Shown: positions 34,741-43,769, counted from the first letter of the stretch. The stretch: 64,000 nucleotides of DNA from Desulfonatronum lacustre DSM 10312 (GCF_000519265.1 NZ_KI912608.1:3153421-3217420); one strand, 5' to 3'. A program made the numbers and translations. The notes: generated by a model from the sequence alone, not told the origin.

Positions 34741-36045
34741 TCAATCATCCAACCGAATATCCTTCCCTTCCTTGAGCCGTTTCATGGTCCGCACCGCGCA
34801 CATCTTGCCGCACATGGTGCAGGAATCCTCGTGGGCCGGTTTGGAGGACTCCCGGTAGGCGCGGGCTTTTTCCGGGTCCAGGGCCAGGTTGAACATGGAC
34901 TCCCAGTCCAGGTCGGCCCGGGCCTTGGACATCTTGTCGTCCCAGTTGCGCGCTCCGGGGATGCCTTTGGCGATGTCCGCGGCGTGGGCCGCGATGCGGG
35001 AGGCCATGATGCCTTCCTTCATGTCGTCCAGGGTGGGCAGGCGCAGGTGTTCGGCCGGGGTGACGTAGCAGAGGAAATCCGCCCCGGCGGCAGCGGCCAC
35101 GGCTCCGCCGATGGCGCTGGTGATGTGGTCGTAGCCCGGGGCCACGTCCGTGACCAGGGGGCCGAGGACGTAGAAGGGCGCGCCGTGGCAGAGGCGTTTT
35201 TCCAGGACCATGTTCGCGGCGATCTCGTTCAGGGCCATGTGTCCGGGGCCTTCGATCATCACCTGGACGTCGCGCTCCCAGGCCCGCTTGGTCAGCTCGC
35301 CCAGGACGATCATTTCCTGGACCTGGACCGCATCCGTGGCGTCGTGCAGGGAGCCGGGTCGGCAGCCGTCGCCGAGACTCAGGGTCACGTCGTGTTTCGC
35401 GCAGATCTCCAGCAGCCGGTCGTAGTGCTCGTAGAACGGGTTTTCGGCGTCGTTTTCCTTCATCCAGGCATAGAGCAGGGAGCCGCCCCGGGAGACCAGG
35501 GAGGTCAGGCGATTGGTTTTGTCAATCCGCTCCGCGGTCAGCCGGTTCAGTCCGCAGTGGATGGTCAGGAAATCCACCCCGTCGTCCACATGGGCCTGGA
35601 CCACGTCGAAAAACTCGTCCGCGCTGATGTCGGACAGGTTTTTGTCGTAAAAGCCCACGGCGTCGTAAATGGGCACCGTGCCGATCATGGCCCGGGACTC
35701 GGCGATCAGGGCTTGCCGAAACTCGCGGGTTTTGCCGAAGCAGCTCAGGTCCATGATCGCCTCGGCTCCCAGGCGCAGGGCATGGCGGACCTTTTCCATT
35801 TCCAGGTCCATGTCGCAGGCGTCCTTGGAAATGCCCAGGTTGACGTTGATCTTGGTGCGCAGGCCCCGGCCGACGCCCTCGGGGTCCAGGTGGGTGTGGT
35901 TCTTGTTGGCCGGAATGATCACCTCGCCGGCGGCCATGCGCTCCATCAGGGTTTCCAGGGGCAGGTTTTCCTTGGCCGCCACGGTGCGCATCTGATCCGT
36001 AACAATGCCCTGCCGGGCCGCGTTCATTTGGGTTGTCCAACTCAT
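34741..36045 (-). CDS. thiC: Phosphomethylpyrimidine synthase ThiC
   Basis: A 434-residue radical-SAM enzyme rearranging aminoimidazole ribotide to HMP phosphate, the pyrimidine half of thiamine. Conserved segments include [11 protein letters not shown]-like [68 protein letters not shown] and [21 protein letters not shown]. The Fe-S motif near the C-terminus is CTMCGKMC. It is a short-type ThiC without the N-terminal extension of E. coli ThiC. Last gene of the operon; its ATG overlaps the thiE stop (ATGA). Confidence 0.96.
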   Translation of the reverse strand: MSWTTQMNAARQGIVTDQMRTVAAKENLPLETLMERMAAGEVIIPANKNHTHLDPEGVGRGLRTKINVNLGISKDACDMDLEMEKVRHALRLGAEAIMDLSCFGKTREFRQALIAESRAMIGTVPIYDAVGFYDKNLSDISADEFFDVVQAHVDDGVDFLTIHCGLNRLTAERIDKTNRLTSLVSRGGSLLYAWMKENDAENPFYEHYDRLLEICAKHDVTLSLGDGCRPGSLHDATDAVQVQEMIVLGELTKRAWERDVQVMIEGPGHMALNEIAANMVLEKRLCHGAPFYVLGPLVTDVAPGYDHITSAIGGAVAAAAGADFLCYVTPAEHLRLPTLDDMKEGIMASRIAAHAADIAKGIPGARNWDDKMSKARADLDWESMFNLALDPEKARAYRESSKPAHEDSCTMCGKMCAVRTMKRLKEGKDIRLDD

Positions 36046-36698
36046 GATCTTGTTTCCCTCATATTTTGTTGCATGGCTTTACGCAGGGCTTGGATTTGCC
36101 CTGGTATATCCGGTTTGGCGACGATCTCGGTGATCATGGCCACGCAGGACGCGCCCCGCTGAACCACCTCGCCGATGTTGTGCTTCTTGATCCCGCCGAT
36201 GACCACGAAGGGGATGGACAGGTTGGCCGTGACCCACTCCAGGTATTCCAGGCCCACCGGGGCGCAGACGTCCTTCTTGGTCTTGGTGGCGAAGATCGGC
36301 CCTACGCCGATATAGTCCGCTCCGTCCGCCACCGCGGCCCGGGCCTGATCCGGACAGTGGGTGGACAGACCGATGATCTTGTCCGGACCGAGCAGGCGGC
36401 GGACCACCGGCACCGGCAGGTCGTCCTGGCCCACGTGCACGCCGTCCGCATCCACGGCCTGGGCCACGGCCACGTCGTCGTTGACCAGAAACAGTGCCCC
36501 AGCCTTGCGGGTCAATTCCCGAATGGCCGCGCATTCCTCCAGCTTGACCCGCCCGGGCTTGTCCTTCTCCCGGTACTGGATGAGCTTGATTCCAGCGTCC
36601 AGCATGGCCCGGACCACCTCCAGGTTGGTCCGGCCCAGCGAGTGTTCCTCGCTGGTCAGGCAGTACAGGTCAATGTTGCGCAAGGGATTGTTCAGCAT
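36042..36698 (-). CDS. thiE: Thiamine-phosphate synthase ThiE
   Basis: A 218-residue TIM-barrel enzyme joining HMP diphosphate and thiazole phosphate into thiamine phosphate. Hallmarks are [72 protein letters not shown] and [13 protein letters not shown]. The start at 36698 ([16 protein letters not shown]) has AAAGGAATC upstream; a longer frame is not supported. It is separated from thiF by 124 bases containing hexamer hairpin E, a gap not seen elsewhere in this operon. Confidence 0.94.
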   Translation of the reverse strand: MLNNPLRNIDLYCLTSEEHSLGRTNLEVVRAMLDAGIKLIQYREKDKPGRVKLEECAAIRELTRKAGALFLVNDDVAVAQAVDADGVHVGQDDLPVPVVRRLLGPDKIIGLSTHCPDQARAAVADGADYIGVGPIFATKTKKDVCAPVGLEYLEWVTANLSIPFVVIGGIKKHNIGEVVQRGASCVAMITEIVAKPDIPGQIQALRKAMQQNMRETRS

Positions 36699-36768
36699 GG
36701 GATTCCTTTGGTGACGATGGTTCAATGTTTTGGGTTCACGGTTCAACGGTCCATGGTCGGTCAGCAAT

Positions 36769-36852
36769 CATCGAAATCGAAATCGTTATCGAAATCGGAA
36801 AGTTACCAGAAATCGATTTCGATCACGATTTCGATTTCGATACCGATTCAGA
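36769..36852. repeat. ATCGAA-hexamer hairpin, copy E
   Basis: Left units CATCGAAATCGAAATCG.. face right units CGATTTCGATCACGATTTCG.. around GGAAAGTTACCAGAA. The centre GTTACC and the following AAATCGATTTCGAT are shared with copy D (21278-21360). Its right half encodes the last eight residues and the stop of thiF. The element separates thiF from thiE within one operon. Confidence 0.75.
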
Positions 36853-37530
36853 GCGCCCGTAGTGCGAGAACAAACCTATCCTGGTGTCCCCGTCCGGATT
36901 GTCGGGGCGATTTTCCTCTATCTGTTGATGCAGAAAATAATGCAGCACCACGTCGGCCTGCTTGGCGGCCGCCAGGGTTACCAGAGGGGCCAGGGGCGGC
37001 GTATCCGAACAGGCGGTGGTTTGCTCGTCGCCCACGAGGAAAAAATTATTCCGAAGGCGTCTGGTGCGGATGCGATCGGCATCCCCGCATCCGGCAATCC
37101 CGGAAGCGGCCACGAACAGGGACTTTGTCGGAATCATGGCCTCAGTGAGCAGCTTTTTCACTGACGGGTCGTCCACGCATTCCACCACGGTGTCGCAATT
37201 CTTAAAAAGCTGGTGGACATTAACGGGGGTAATCGGTTCTTCGTGCAGTTCCAGGTCCAGGTCCGGATTGATCCGCAACAGATTGGCGCCCAGGGCCACC
37301 ACCTTGGGCAGGCCGATCTGGTCCGGAAAGAAGAACTGCCGATTCAGGTTGGACGGTTCCACCCGGTCGAAATCGACAAGCACGAAGCGCTTGAATCCGG
37401 AGCGGACCAGGGCGTGGGCGCAGTTGGAGCCCAGCCCCCCGGCCCCGGCCAAGCCGACGCGTACCTGTTGCAGGCGGGTCAGGGCGTCCGAGCCGATGTG
37501 GTGGGCGATGCCCTGTTCCACGAGATTCAT
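36823..37530 (-). CDS. thiF: ThiS adenylyltransferase ThiF (family 2 type)
   Basis: A 235-residue E1-like enzyme that adenylates the ThiS C-terminus. Nucleotide-binding loop VGLAGAGGLGSNCAHALVRSG, followed by VLVDFDRVEPSNLNRQFFFPDQIGLPK, both standard for ThiF/MoeB. A candidate catalytic Cys lies in EQTTACSDTPPLAP. It is shorter than E. coli ThiF and resembles the family-2 form. The last residues, ESVSKSKS, are translated from hairpin repeat E and are not family sequence; the natural C-terminus was probably replaced when the repeat entered. Overlaps thiH by ATGA. Confidence 0.9.
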   Translation of the reverse strand: MNLVEQGIAHHIGSDALTRLQQVRVGLAGAGGLGSNCAHALVRSGFKRFVLVDFDRVEPSNLNRQFFFPDQIGLPKVVALGANLLRINPDLDLELHEEPITPVNVHQLFKNCDTVVECVDDPSVKKLLTEAMIPTKSLFVAASGIAGCGDADRIRTRRLRNNFFLVGDEQTTACSDTPPLAPLVTLAAAKQADVVLHYFLHQQIEENRPDNPDGDTRIGLFSHYGRSESVSKSKS

Positions 37531-38645
37531 GCCGTCACCGGGTTTAATGGCTGCCAGTCTTTGAAGACCGGCTGAAAGCCCTTACCTCGGAGCATGGCTG
37601 TGATGTCAGCCACGCTCCGGTCGTCGGCCACCTCGAACTGCGGCGTGCCGGCTTGGTCCGCTCCGTGCCCGCCCACCGAGGTGGACACCCCGGCGGAAAG
37701 CCGGGTTACGCCCAGGGGCAGCAGGTTTTCCCGCAATCGAGCTGGCTCTCTGGTGGATAGGGTGATCCCGGCCCGAGGCATAAACAGGCGCTGGGCCAGG
37801 AGGATCTGGGTCAGATCCCGGTCCGAAACCGGATGTTCCGGCTGCCAGGCTCCGGCATGGGGGCGCATCCGGGGCAGGGATAGACCGATTTCCGCGCCGG
37901 GATATCGATCCTGCAGCCAGCGGGCGTGCATGGCCGCCCAGAAGGCGTCCTGGCGCCAATCGCCCAGCCCGTACAGGGCGCTGATGCCCACCCAGCGCAT
38001 CCCGGCCCGGCAGGCGCGTTCCGGGGCGTCCAAACGGAACGCATAGTCCCGCTTGGGGCCGCTGGGATGCGTCCGGGCGTATTGTTCCGGGTCGTAGGTT
38101 TCCTGGTAAATGGTCAGCCCTTCGGCCCCGGCGGCGATCATTCGAGCGTATTCCTCCCGGGTCAGGGCGTAGACCTCCAGGAGCAGGCTGGGAAAGAACT
38201 CGCGCAGTACTCCCAGGATTTGTTCCAGGTATTCCGGCGGAGCCTTGGCCCGTGCGTCGCCGGTGAGCACCAGGATCTGGCGCAGTCCGGTGGCTGCGAT
38301 GTGCTCGGCCTCGACGCGGACCTCCTCCAGGGAAAGCTGACGACGCGGACCTTTTTGTTCCGCGTTGAACCCGCAGTAGACGCAACGATTGGCGCAGAAG
38401 TCCGAGACGTAGAGCGGGGTGAACAGTTGAACCGCCCGGCCGAAATGCTGCAGGGTCAGGACGGCGGCCTTGCGGGCCAGTTCTTCCAGCATGACTCCGG
38501 CAGCCGGTGACAGCAGGGCCAACAGATCCTCTGGCCCAAGCCGGTCTTTTCCCAGGGCTCGAAGTACATCCTGAGACTGGTTTTCATGGATGACCTTGGG
38601 CATGTCCAGACCGGCGTAGGCGTCCATGACTTCGGCAAAGCTCAT
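37527..38645 (-). CDS. thiH: 2-iminoacetate synthase ThiH
   Basis: A 372-residue radical-SAM tyrosine lyase that produces dehydroglycine for the thiazole ring. Cluster motif FCANRCVYCGF (CxxxCxxC). Further family sequence: RQLSLEEVRVEAEHIAATGLRQILVLTGD, GLTIYQETYDPEQYARTHPSGPKRDYAFRLDAPERA and ALYGLGDWRQDAF. The start at 38645 is chosen because GGAGGGG lies about eight bases upstream; a GTG at 38654 would abut that site directly. Its presence fits anaerobic life, since aerobes use ThiO oxidase instead. Confidence 0.95.
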   Translation of the reverse strand: MSFAEVMDAYAGLDMPKVIHENQSQDVLRALGKDRLGPEDLLALLSPAAGVMLEELARKAAVLTLQHFGRAVQLFTPLYVSDFCANRCVYCGFNAEQKGPRRQLSLEEVRVEAEHIAATGLRQILVLTGDARAKAPPEYLEQILGVLREFFPSLLLEVYALTREEYARMIAAGAEGLTIYQETYDPEQYARTHPSGPKRDYAFRLDAPERACRAGMRWVGISALYGLGDWRQDAFWAAMHARWLQDRYPGAEIGLSLPRMRPHAGAWQPEHPVSDRDLTQILLAQRLFMPRAGITLSTREPARLRENLLPLGVTRLSAGVSTSVGGHGADQAGTPQFEVADDRSVADITAMLRGKGFQPVFKDWQPLNPVTA

Positions 38646-38650
38646 GGGCG

Positions 38651-39433
38651 TCACCCCTCCAAAAAGCCGGTCAACGGCGAGGAAGCGTCGGCCTTGAGGC
38701 GCTGTACCCCGGCCCCGGCCAGGAACCCACGACGTCCGGCCCGCACGGCTTCACCAAAGGCCTTGGCCATGCCCACGGGATCGGCGGCCGTGGCAATGGC
38801 CGTGTTCACCAGCACCGCGTCCGCGCCCATTTCCATGGCCTCACAAGCATGGGAAGGCCGACCCAGTCCGGCATCCACGATGATCGGCAGGTCGATCTCC
38901 TCAATCAGGATGCGGATCATCTCCCTGGTTTGCAGGCCGCGGTTGGTGCCGATGGGTGCGCCCAGGGGCATCACCGCCGCGGCTCCCGCGGATACCAGGT
39001 CACGGGCCACGTACAGGTCCGCGTTGACGTAGGGCAGAACCACGAAGCCCTCGGCGGCCAGGGTTTCCGTGGCCTTGATCGTGGCGTAGCCGTCCGGGAG
39101 CAGATGGTTGTTGTCCGCGATGACCTCGATCTTGATCCAGCTGCCGCAGCCTATGGCCTTGGCCAGCCGGGCGATGCGCACGGCCTCGTCCGCGGTGCGC
39201 GCTCCGGAGGTGTTGGGCAACAGGCGCATGGTCTTGGGGATGTGGTCCATGACATTACCCGCGGCGGCCTGGAAATCCACCCGCCGCAGGGCCACGGTGA
39301 TCACCTCGGACCCGGAGGCCGCGCAGACCTCAGGAATCACCGCGTCGTCACCATATTTGCCCGTGCCGGTGAACAACCGGCTGCCCAGGCGCTCCCCGCC
39401 GATCTCGAACAGGTCGTCCATCAGGTCCTGCAT
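38651..39433 (-). CDS. thiG: Thiazole synthase ThiG
   Basis: A 260-residue TIM barrel that builds the thiazole phosphate from deoxyxylulose phosphate, dehydroglycine and ThiS thiocarboxylate. Characteristic: [72 protein letters not shown] and [29 protein letters not shown]. The ATG shares a base with the thiS stop (TGATG); the GGAGGTGG that encodes the ThiS Gly-Gly-Gly tail is also its ribosome-binding site. Confidence 0.96.
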   Translation of the reverse strand: MQDLMDDLFEIGGERLGSRLFTGTGKYGDDAVIPEVCAASGSEVITVALRRVDFQAAAGNVMDHIPKTMRLLPNTSGARTADEAVRIARLAKAIGCGSWIKIEVIADNNHLLPDGYATIKATETLAAEGFVVLPYVNADLYVARDLVSAGAAAVMPLGAPIGTNRGLQTREMIRILIEEIDLPIIVDAGLGRPSHACEAMEMGADAVLVNTAIATAADPVGMAKAFGEAVRAGRRGFLAGAGVQRLKADASSPLTGFLEG

Positions 39434-39633
39434 CAGCCACCTCCCACGAACTGCAACAGCTCCAGCCGGTCACCCTCCTGGAGCCTGGTTTTGGGGAAAT
39501 CCTCGCCGGGCACGATCTCTCGATTCAACTCGGCCACGACCCGGGACGGATCCAGGCCCCTGGAGGCAATCAGATCATGGAGCATGACGTCCTCTTGAAG
39601 GGACTCGCTCATCCCGTTGACGATCACTTGCAA
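39433..39633 (-). CDS. thiS: Sulfur carrier protein ThiS
   Basis: A 66-residue ubiquitin-like carrier with the required C-terminal diglycine (FVGGG). The start at TTG 39633 gives QVIVNG after AAGGAGG with a six-base spacer; a TTG at 39639 would abut the ribosome-binding site. First gene of the thi operon. It is activated by ThiF and sulfurated, then donates sulfur to ThiG. Confidence 0.92.
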   Translation of the reverse strand: MQVIVNGMSESLQEDVMLHDLIASRGLDPSRVVAELNREIVPGEDFPKTRLQEGDRLELLQFVGGG

Positions 39634-39670
39634 ACCCAACCTCCTTTGGTCTTCGAGCCCAAAAAAAAGT

Positions 39671-39847
39671 AACTACTCAGCACAGAGTAATTCTGTTGCC
39701 GGGGTCGGAATCGGAATCGGGATCGGGATCGAAAACGCTGGGATGCGTTCTAAATTCTTCCTGTTTCGATTCCGAATCCGATAGCGAAGCGCCGACCCCG
39801 ACCCCGATTGCCGGAGCAAGATCGGACACAAAATGTACTGAGTAGTT
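39671..39847. repeat. AACTACTCAGC-ended hexamer hairpin, copy C (in thi leader)
   Basis: Ends AACTACTCAGC (39671-39681) and CTGAGTAGTT (39838-39847). Interior CGGAATCGGAATCGGGATCGGGATCG faces TTTCGATTCCGAATCCGATA..GACCCCGACCCCGATTG. It closely matches copy A (15917-16078), including CGAAAACGCTGGGA-GCGTTC and the GGAGCAAGA-CGGA-ACAAAATGT flank. It occupies the transcribed leader between the riboswitch terminator and thiS. Confidence 0.78.
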
Positions 39848-39849
39848 AT

Positions 39850-39904
39850 AAAAAAAAAACGCCTTTTCGGAACCTGGCGTGAAGCTTTGCGGTCCGAAAA
39901 GGCG
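39850..39904 (-). terminator. Riboswitch-controlled terminator of the thi operon
   Basis: On the minus strand CGCCTTTTCGGA (39904-39893) pairs with TCCGAAAAGGCG (39871-39860), followed by ten T. It lies directly after the TPP riboswitch, so it is the likely attenuation switch. Confidence 0.88.
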
Positions 39905-39913
39905 ATCTGCGCG

Positions 39914-39998
39914 GTGCTTCCCTACGACGGCATGGTCCGTGTCAGGTTCCAAGGGTCGGAGCGTGTACTCCCTCTCAGCCTCGCGGCTCCCCCAGCAA
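39914..39998 (-). promoter_or_regulatory. TPP riboswitch (thi box)
   Basis: Read on the minus strand, the conserved thi-box elements appear in order: GGGGGAGCC, GGCTGAGAGGGA, then ACCCTTGGAACCTGA and finally the CGTAGGGAAGC strand. These are the pyrimidine-sensing and pyrophosphate-sensing helices. With the terminator just downstream it should shut off thiSGHFEC when thiamine diphosphate is abundant. Confidence 0.95.
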
Positions 39999-40126
39999 TG
40001 GAAATTCGCTATCGCAATCCGAACCGCCTGTAAAGGGTTGCGATGTTTTCGGAAGGAAGTTGCCTGATTTTTTGCTTGCCAGTTGTTCCTTTTTAGCCTA
40101 ATTGAACACGGTTCGAAATTCGCACA

Positions 40127-40188
40127 TCCTCCGAGAAGCCCGAGGGTCTTTCGTCCGTGACGAAAGTGAGCGGGTTCAAATGCGGAGG
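40127..40188 (+). promoter_or_regulatory. Structured leader upstream of rpsB
   Basis: CCTCCG (40127-40132) can pair with CGGAGG (40183-40188). Inside are GCCCG/CGGG-type pairing and a compact hairpin TTCGTC-CGT-GACGAA. The leader ends 36 bases before the rpsB start. Ribosomal protein operons often have such autoregulatory leaders; here that is inference from structure and position. Confidence 0.4.
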
Positions 40189-40224
40189 GTGGAGGAAAAA
40201 CCCACCAGTTCAAGGAGTAGTGTT

Positions 40225-41022
40225 ATGGCGTACGTGACTATGAAGCAGATGCTGGAGACCGGAGTGCATTTCGGTCACCAGACCCGGCGTTGGAACCCCA
40301 AGATGCGTCCGTATATCTTCGGTGCGCGCAACGGCATTCACATCGTCGACTTGCAGCAGACCGTGAAGATGTTCCAAAAGGCTCACGACTTCATCGCCGA
40401 TACCGTGGCCCAGGGCGGTAAGGTCATGTTCGTGGGCACCAAGCCCCAGGCCCGGGAGATCATCAAGCAGGAAGCCGCTCGGGTGGGCATGTTTTCCGTG
40501 ACCCATCGCTGGATGGGCGGTACCCTGACCAACTTTCAGACCATTCGCAGCAGCATTCAGCGCTTGAAGAAGCTGGAAACCATGTTCGAGGACGGCACCG
40601 TGAATCGGTTCGTCAAGAAGGAAATCGTGCGCATGCAGCGCGACGTGGAAAAGCTGAACCTGGCCCTGGGCGGGATCAAGGACATGGAGTCCCTGCCTCA
40701 GGCGGCCTTCGTCATCGACCCGAACCGGGAAGACATCGCCATCCAGGAATGCCGCAAGTTGAACATTCCAGTGGTCGCCGTGGTGGACACCAACTGCGAT
40801 CCGGACCTGATCGACTTCATCATTCCCGGCAACGACGATGCCATCCGGGCCATCAAGCTGTTCTCCGCGAGCATCGCCGATGCCTGCACCGAGGGCGCGG
40901 CCAGGATGCGCGACATGGACCAAAGCGCTGAGAAGGCCGCCGAGGCAGCGCTGACCCAGGCCGCTGCGGAGAGCGAAGGGGCTGAAACGGAAAGTGAAAA
41001 AGACGCTACGGAGGAGAAATAA
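40225..41022 (+). CDS. rpsB: 30S ribosomal protein S2
   Basis: A 265-residue S2 starting MAYVTMKQMLETGVHFGHQTRRWNPKM, with AAGGAG at 40212. Family sequence continues with FVGTKPQAREIIKQEA, RWMGGTLTNFQTIRSSI and VDTNCDPDLIDFIIPGNDDAIRAIKL. The last 45 residues form a charged Ala/Glu-rich tail. A 41-codon upstream in-frame extension overlaps the leader and is not part of the protein. It leads the conserved rpsB-tsf-pyrH-frr cluster; the tsf ATG follows its stop directly. Confidence 0.97.
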   Translation: MAYVTMKQMLETGVHFGHQTRRWNPKMRPYIFGARNGIHIVDLQQTVKMFQKAHDFIADTVAQGGKVMFVGTKPQAREIIKQEAARVGMFSVTHRWMGGTLTNFQTIRSSIQRLKKLETMFEDGTVNRFVKKEIVRMQRDVEKLNLALGGIKDMESLPQAAFVIDPNREDIAIQECRKLNIPVVAVVDTNCDPDLIDFIIPGNDDAIRAIKLFSASIADACTEGAARMRDMDQSAEKAAEAALTQAAAESEGAETESEKDATEEK

Positions 41023-41622
41023 ATGGCCATTTCCGCAAGTTTGGTGAAGGAGCTGCGCGAGCGTACCGGCGCGGGCATGATGGATTGCAAAAAAGCGCTG
41101 CAGGAGTGCGACGGAGACCAGGAAAAGTCCTTGCTCTGGCTGCGCGAAAAAGGCTTGGCCAAGGCCCAGAAGAAGTCCGGCCGGGCCACGTCCCAGGGCT
41201 TTATCGGGTCTTACATTCACTCCAACGGCAAGATCGGAGTAATGGTCGAGCTGAAGTGCGAGACCGACTTCGTGGCCAAGAACGAAAAGTTCCTGGAACT
41301 GGCCAAGGATCTGGCCATGCAGGTGGCCGCCACGGCTCCGCTGTGCGTGGCCCCGGAGGACATTCCGGAGGACGTTTTGGAGCGGGAGCGCCAATTCGTC
41401 ACCCAGCAGACCCGGGACGAAGGCAAGCCGGAAAACATCATTCCCAAGATCGTGGACGGACGGATGAAGAAGTTCGCCCAGGAAGTCTGCCTCCTGGAGC
41501 AGGCCTTCATCAAGGACGATTCCCGCAAGATCAAGGATCTGATCACGGAAACCATCGCCGTACTCGGCGAAAACATCCAGGTCGGCCGGGTCGTGCGGAT
41601 GGCCTTGGGTGAAGAAGCCTAA
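41023..41622 (+). CDS. tsf: Elongation factor Ts
   Basis: A 199-residue EF-Ts, the short form (E. coli EF-Ts is about 280). N-terminal UBA-like SLVKELRERTGAGMMDCKKALQEC, the core TDFVAKNEKFLELAKDLAMQVAA, and only one of the two usual C-terminal halves. It recycles EF-Tu by exchanging GDP. It begins immediately after rpsB. Confidence 0.97.
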   Translation: MAISASLVKELRERTGAGMMDCKKALQECDGDQEKSLLWLREKGLAKAQKKSGRATSQGFIGSYIHSNGKIGVMVELKCETDFVAKNEKFLELAKDLAMQVAATAPLCVAPEDIPEDVLERERQFVTQQTRDEGKPENIIPKIVDGRMKKFAQEVCLLEQAFIKDDSRKIKDLITETIAVLGENIQVGRVVRMALGEEA

Positions 41623-41639
41623 CAAGATCCGGATGAACC

Positions 41640-41669
41640 GTAGGGGCGCGGCACGCCGTGCCCCTACGG
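41640..41669. repeat. GTAGGGGC palindrome
   Basis: GTAGGGGCGCGGC and GCCGTGCCCCTAC form a compact hairpin with one mismatch between tsf and pyrH. Similar GTAGGGGC..GCCCCTAC palindromes are dispersed in many bacterial genomes. No T-run follows, so transcription probably continues into pyrH. Confidence 0.6.
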
Positions 41670-41709
41670 TGAACACGTTCAACCCGCGGCCCGGGCCGCA
41701 GGAGTCGGC

Positions 41710-42432
41710 ATGACGGAACTGCGCTATCCCAGGATATTGCTGAAAATCAGCGGCGAAGCCCTGGCCGGGCCCAACCAGTTCGGGATCGATCCCGAGACCA
41801 TTGACACGTTCTGTCGGGAAATGGTCGAGGTCGCCGAACTGGGGGTCGAATTGGCCCTGGTGATCGGCGGAGGGAACATTTTTCGCGGTCTCTCAGCCGC
41901 CTCCCGGGGCATGGACCGGGCCGGAGCCGACTATATGGGCATGCTGGCCACGGTGATCAACTCCCTGGCCGTGCAGGACGGTCTGGAGAAGTTGGGTCTG
42001 ACCACCCGGGTGATGACCGCCTTTCCCATGCAGCAGGTGGCCGAACCCTACATCCGCCGCCGGGCCATCCGGCACCTGGAAAAGAAACGGGTGGTGATCT
42101 GCGCCGCGGGCACCGGCAACCCGTTTTTCACCACGGACACCGCCGCGGTCTTGCGCGGAGCCGAGCTCAAGGTTCAGGCCATCCTCAAGGCCACCAAGGT
42201 GGACGGGGTTTACGACAAGGATCCGAAAAAGGATCAAGACGCCCGGCTGTTCTCGCACATCTCCTATATTGATGTTCTGAAAAAGCGCCTGCAAGTCATG
42301 GACTCCACGGCCATTTCCCTGGCCATGGACAACAATCTGCCCATCGTGGTCTTTAATCTCTTCACCGCGGGCAACATCAAGCGGGTCGCACTGGGAGAAC
42401 CTACGGGAACGCTGGTCACAGGAGGAGAATAA
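41710..42432 (+). CDS. pyrH: UMP kinase
   Basis: A 240-residue amino-acid-kinase-fold enzyme making UDP from UMP. Hallmarks: [58 protein letters not shown] and [10 protein letters not shown]. The C-terminal [17 protein letters not shown] is standard. It lies between tsf and frr as in most bacteria; GCCGCAGGAG precedes the start. Confidence 0.97.
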   Translation: MTELRYPRILLKISGEALAGPNQFGIDPETIDTFCREMVEVAELGVELALVIGGGNIFRGLSAASRGMDRAGADYMGMLATVINSLAVQDGLEKLGLTTRVMTAFPMQQVAEPYIRRRAIRHLEKKRVVICAAGTGNPFFTTDTAAVLRGAELKVQAILKATKVDGVYDKDPKKDQDARLFSHISYIDVLKKRLQVMDSTAISLAMDNNLPIVVFNLFTAGNIKRVALGEPTGTLVTGGE

Positions 42433-42434
42433 GC

Positions 42435-42989
42435 ATGACATCCGTACTGGACGACAACAAGGAACGCATGGAGAAGTCCCTGCAAAGCCTGGACAGGGAG
42501 TTCAAAAGGCTGCGAACCGGTCGGGCCTCCGGGGCCTTGCTGGACGGGATTCGGGTGGACTACTACGGTACGTCGACCCCTTTGGATCAACTGGCTTCCA
42601 TCTCCATCCCGGACAGCCGGACCATTTCCATCCAGCCCTGGGATCGTGGAGCATTCAAGGATGTGGAAAAGGCCATCCTCAAGTCTGATTTGGGCCTGAA
42701 CCCGGTCAACGACGGTAAGACCTTGCGGATCATCATCCCGCCTCTGACCGAGGAACGGCGCAAGGAGCTGGTCAAGATCGCCAAGAAGTTCACTGAGGAG
42801 GCCAAGGTCGGCATCCGTAGCATTCGGCGCGACGCCAACGACACGCTGAAGAAGCAGGAAAAGGCCAAAGAGATCACCGAGGACGAGCTGCACAAGACCC
42901 AGGACGACGTCCAGAAGCTGACGGACGAATACATCGTCAAGGCCGACGCCGTTTTCGCGGCCAAGGAAAAGGAAATCATGGAGATCTGA
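42435..42989 (+). CDS. frr: Ribosome recycling factor
   Basis: A 184-residue RRF: the three-helix-bundle parts [21 protein letters not shown] and [28 protein letters not shown], with the small domain [22 protein letters not shown]. With EF-G it splits the post-termination ribosome. It starts three bases after the pyrH stop codon, with GGAG located in the pyrH 3' end. Confidence 0.97.
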   Translation: MTSVLDDNKERMEKSLQSLDREFKRLRTGRASGALLDGIRVDYYGTSTPLDQLASISIPDSRTISIQPWDRGAFKDVEKAILKSDLGLNPVNDGKTLRIIIPPLTEERRKELVKIAKKFTEEAKVGIRSIRRDANDTLKKQEKAKEITEDELHKTQDDVQKLTDEYIVKADAVFAAKEKEIMEI

Positions 42990-42995
42990 GCCGAC

Positions 42996-43700
42996 TTGTC
43001 CTCCCTTCCCCGGCATATCGCCATCATCATGGACGGCAACGGGCGGTGGGCCGAACACCACGGCCTGCCGCGCACCGAAGGCCACAAGGCCGGTACCCGC
43101 TCCGCCCGCAAGATCGTCACCCAGTGCCGCAAGCTCGGCATTCCGCACGTTACGTTCTATACCTTTTCCAAGGAAAACTGGTCCCGACCCCGGGAGGAGG
43201 TCTCGTTTTTATTCGAGATGCTCCAGTCCTATCTCAAGAGCGAGATGGATTCCCTGCTGGAGCGGGACATTCGGCTGCACGTGCTCGGAGACTGGGACGA
43301 ACTCCCCTTTGCCCTACGCCAGATTTTGCGGCACGTCTGCTCCAAGAGCAGCCACTGCAAATCCATGGTCGTCAATCTGGCCTTGAACTATTCCGGCCGC
43401 GAAGAGATTGTCCGGGCCTGCCGGAAGCTTGTAGCCCAGGGTGTATCGGCGGATCAGATTACGGAACAGCTCCTGACCGACAATCTGGACACAGCCGGCC
43501 AGCCGGACCCGGACCTGATCATCCGGACCAGCGGCGAGCAGCGGTTGAGCAATTTTCTCCTGTATCAGGCCGCGTACAGCGAACTGGTCTTCACTCCGGT
43601 GATGTGGCCGGACTTTGACGAAGCCTGCCTGCAAGCGGCCCTGGACGAGTTTGCCCGGCGGTCCCGGCGTTTCGGGGGCCTGGAACCGTCGTCGGCCTGA
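42996..43700 (+). CDS. uppS: Isoprenyl (undecaprenyl) diphosphate synthase
   Basis: A 234-residue cis-prenyltransferase. The P-loop-like start HIAIIMDGNGRWAEHHGLPRTEGHKAG holds the catalytic Asp; TFYTFSKENWSRP and LIIRTSGEQRLSNFLLYQAAYSELVF are further signatures. It makes the C55 lipid carrier for peptidoglycan and O-antigen. It begins with TTG, behind GGAG in the frr 3' end. Confidence 0.95.
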   Translation: MSSLPRHIAIIMDGNGRWAEHHGLPRTEGHKAGTRSARKIVTQCRKLGIPHVTFYTFSKENWSRPREEVSFLFEMLQSYLKSEMDSLLERDIRLHVLGDWDELPFALRQILRHVCSKSSHCKSMVVNLALNYSGREEIVRACRKLVAQGVSADQITEQLLTDNLDTAGQPDPDLIIRTSGEQRLSNFLLYQAAYSELVFTPVMWPDFDEACLQAALDEFARRSRRFGGLEPSSA

Positions 43701-43769
43701 TCTTTTTTTGGTTGTATTCTCGATCCCTTCCTTAAAATCCATCCTCGTCACGAACCGCCGACCAGCATC

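Noticed and set aside
40102-40224. Longer S2 protein starting at 40102
   Set aside because: The extra 41 residues overlap the structured leader and are unlike S2; the ATG at 40225 has AAGGAG and the canonical S2 start.
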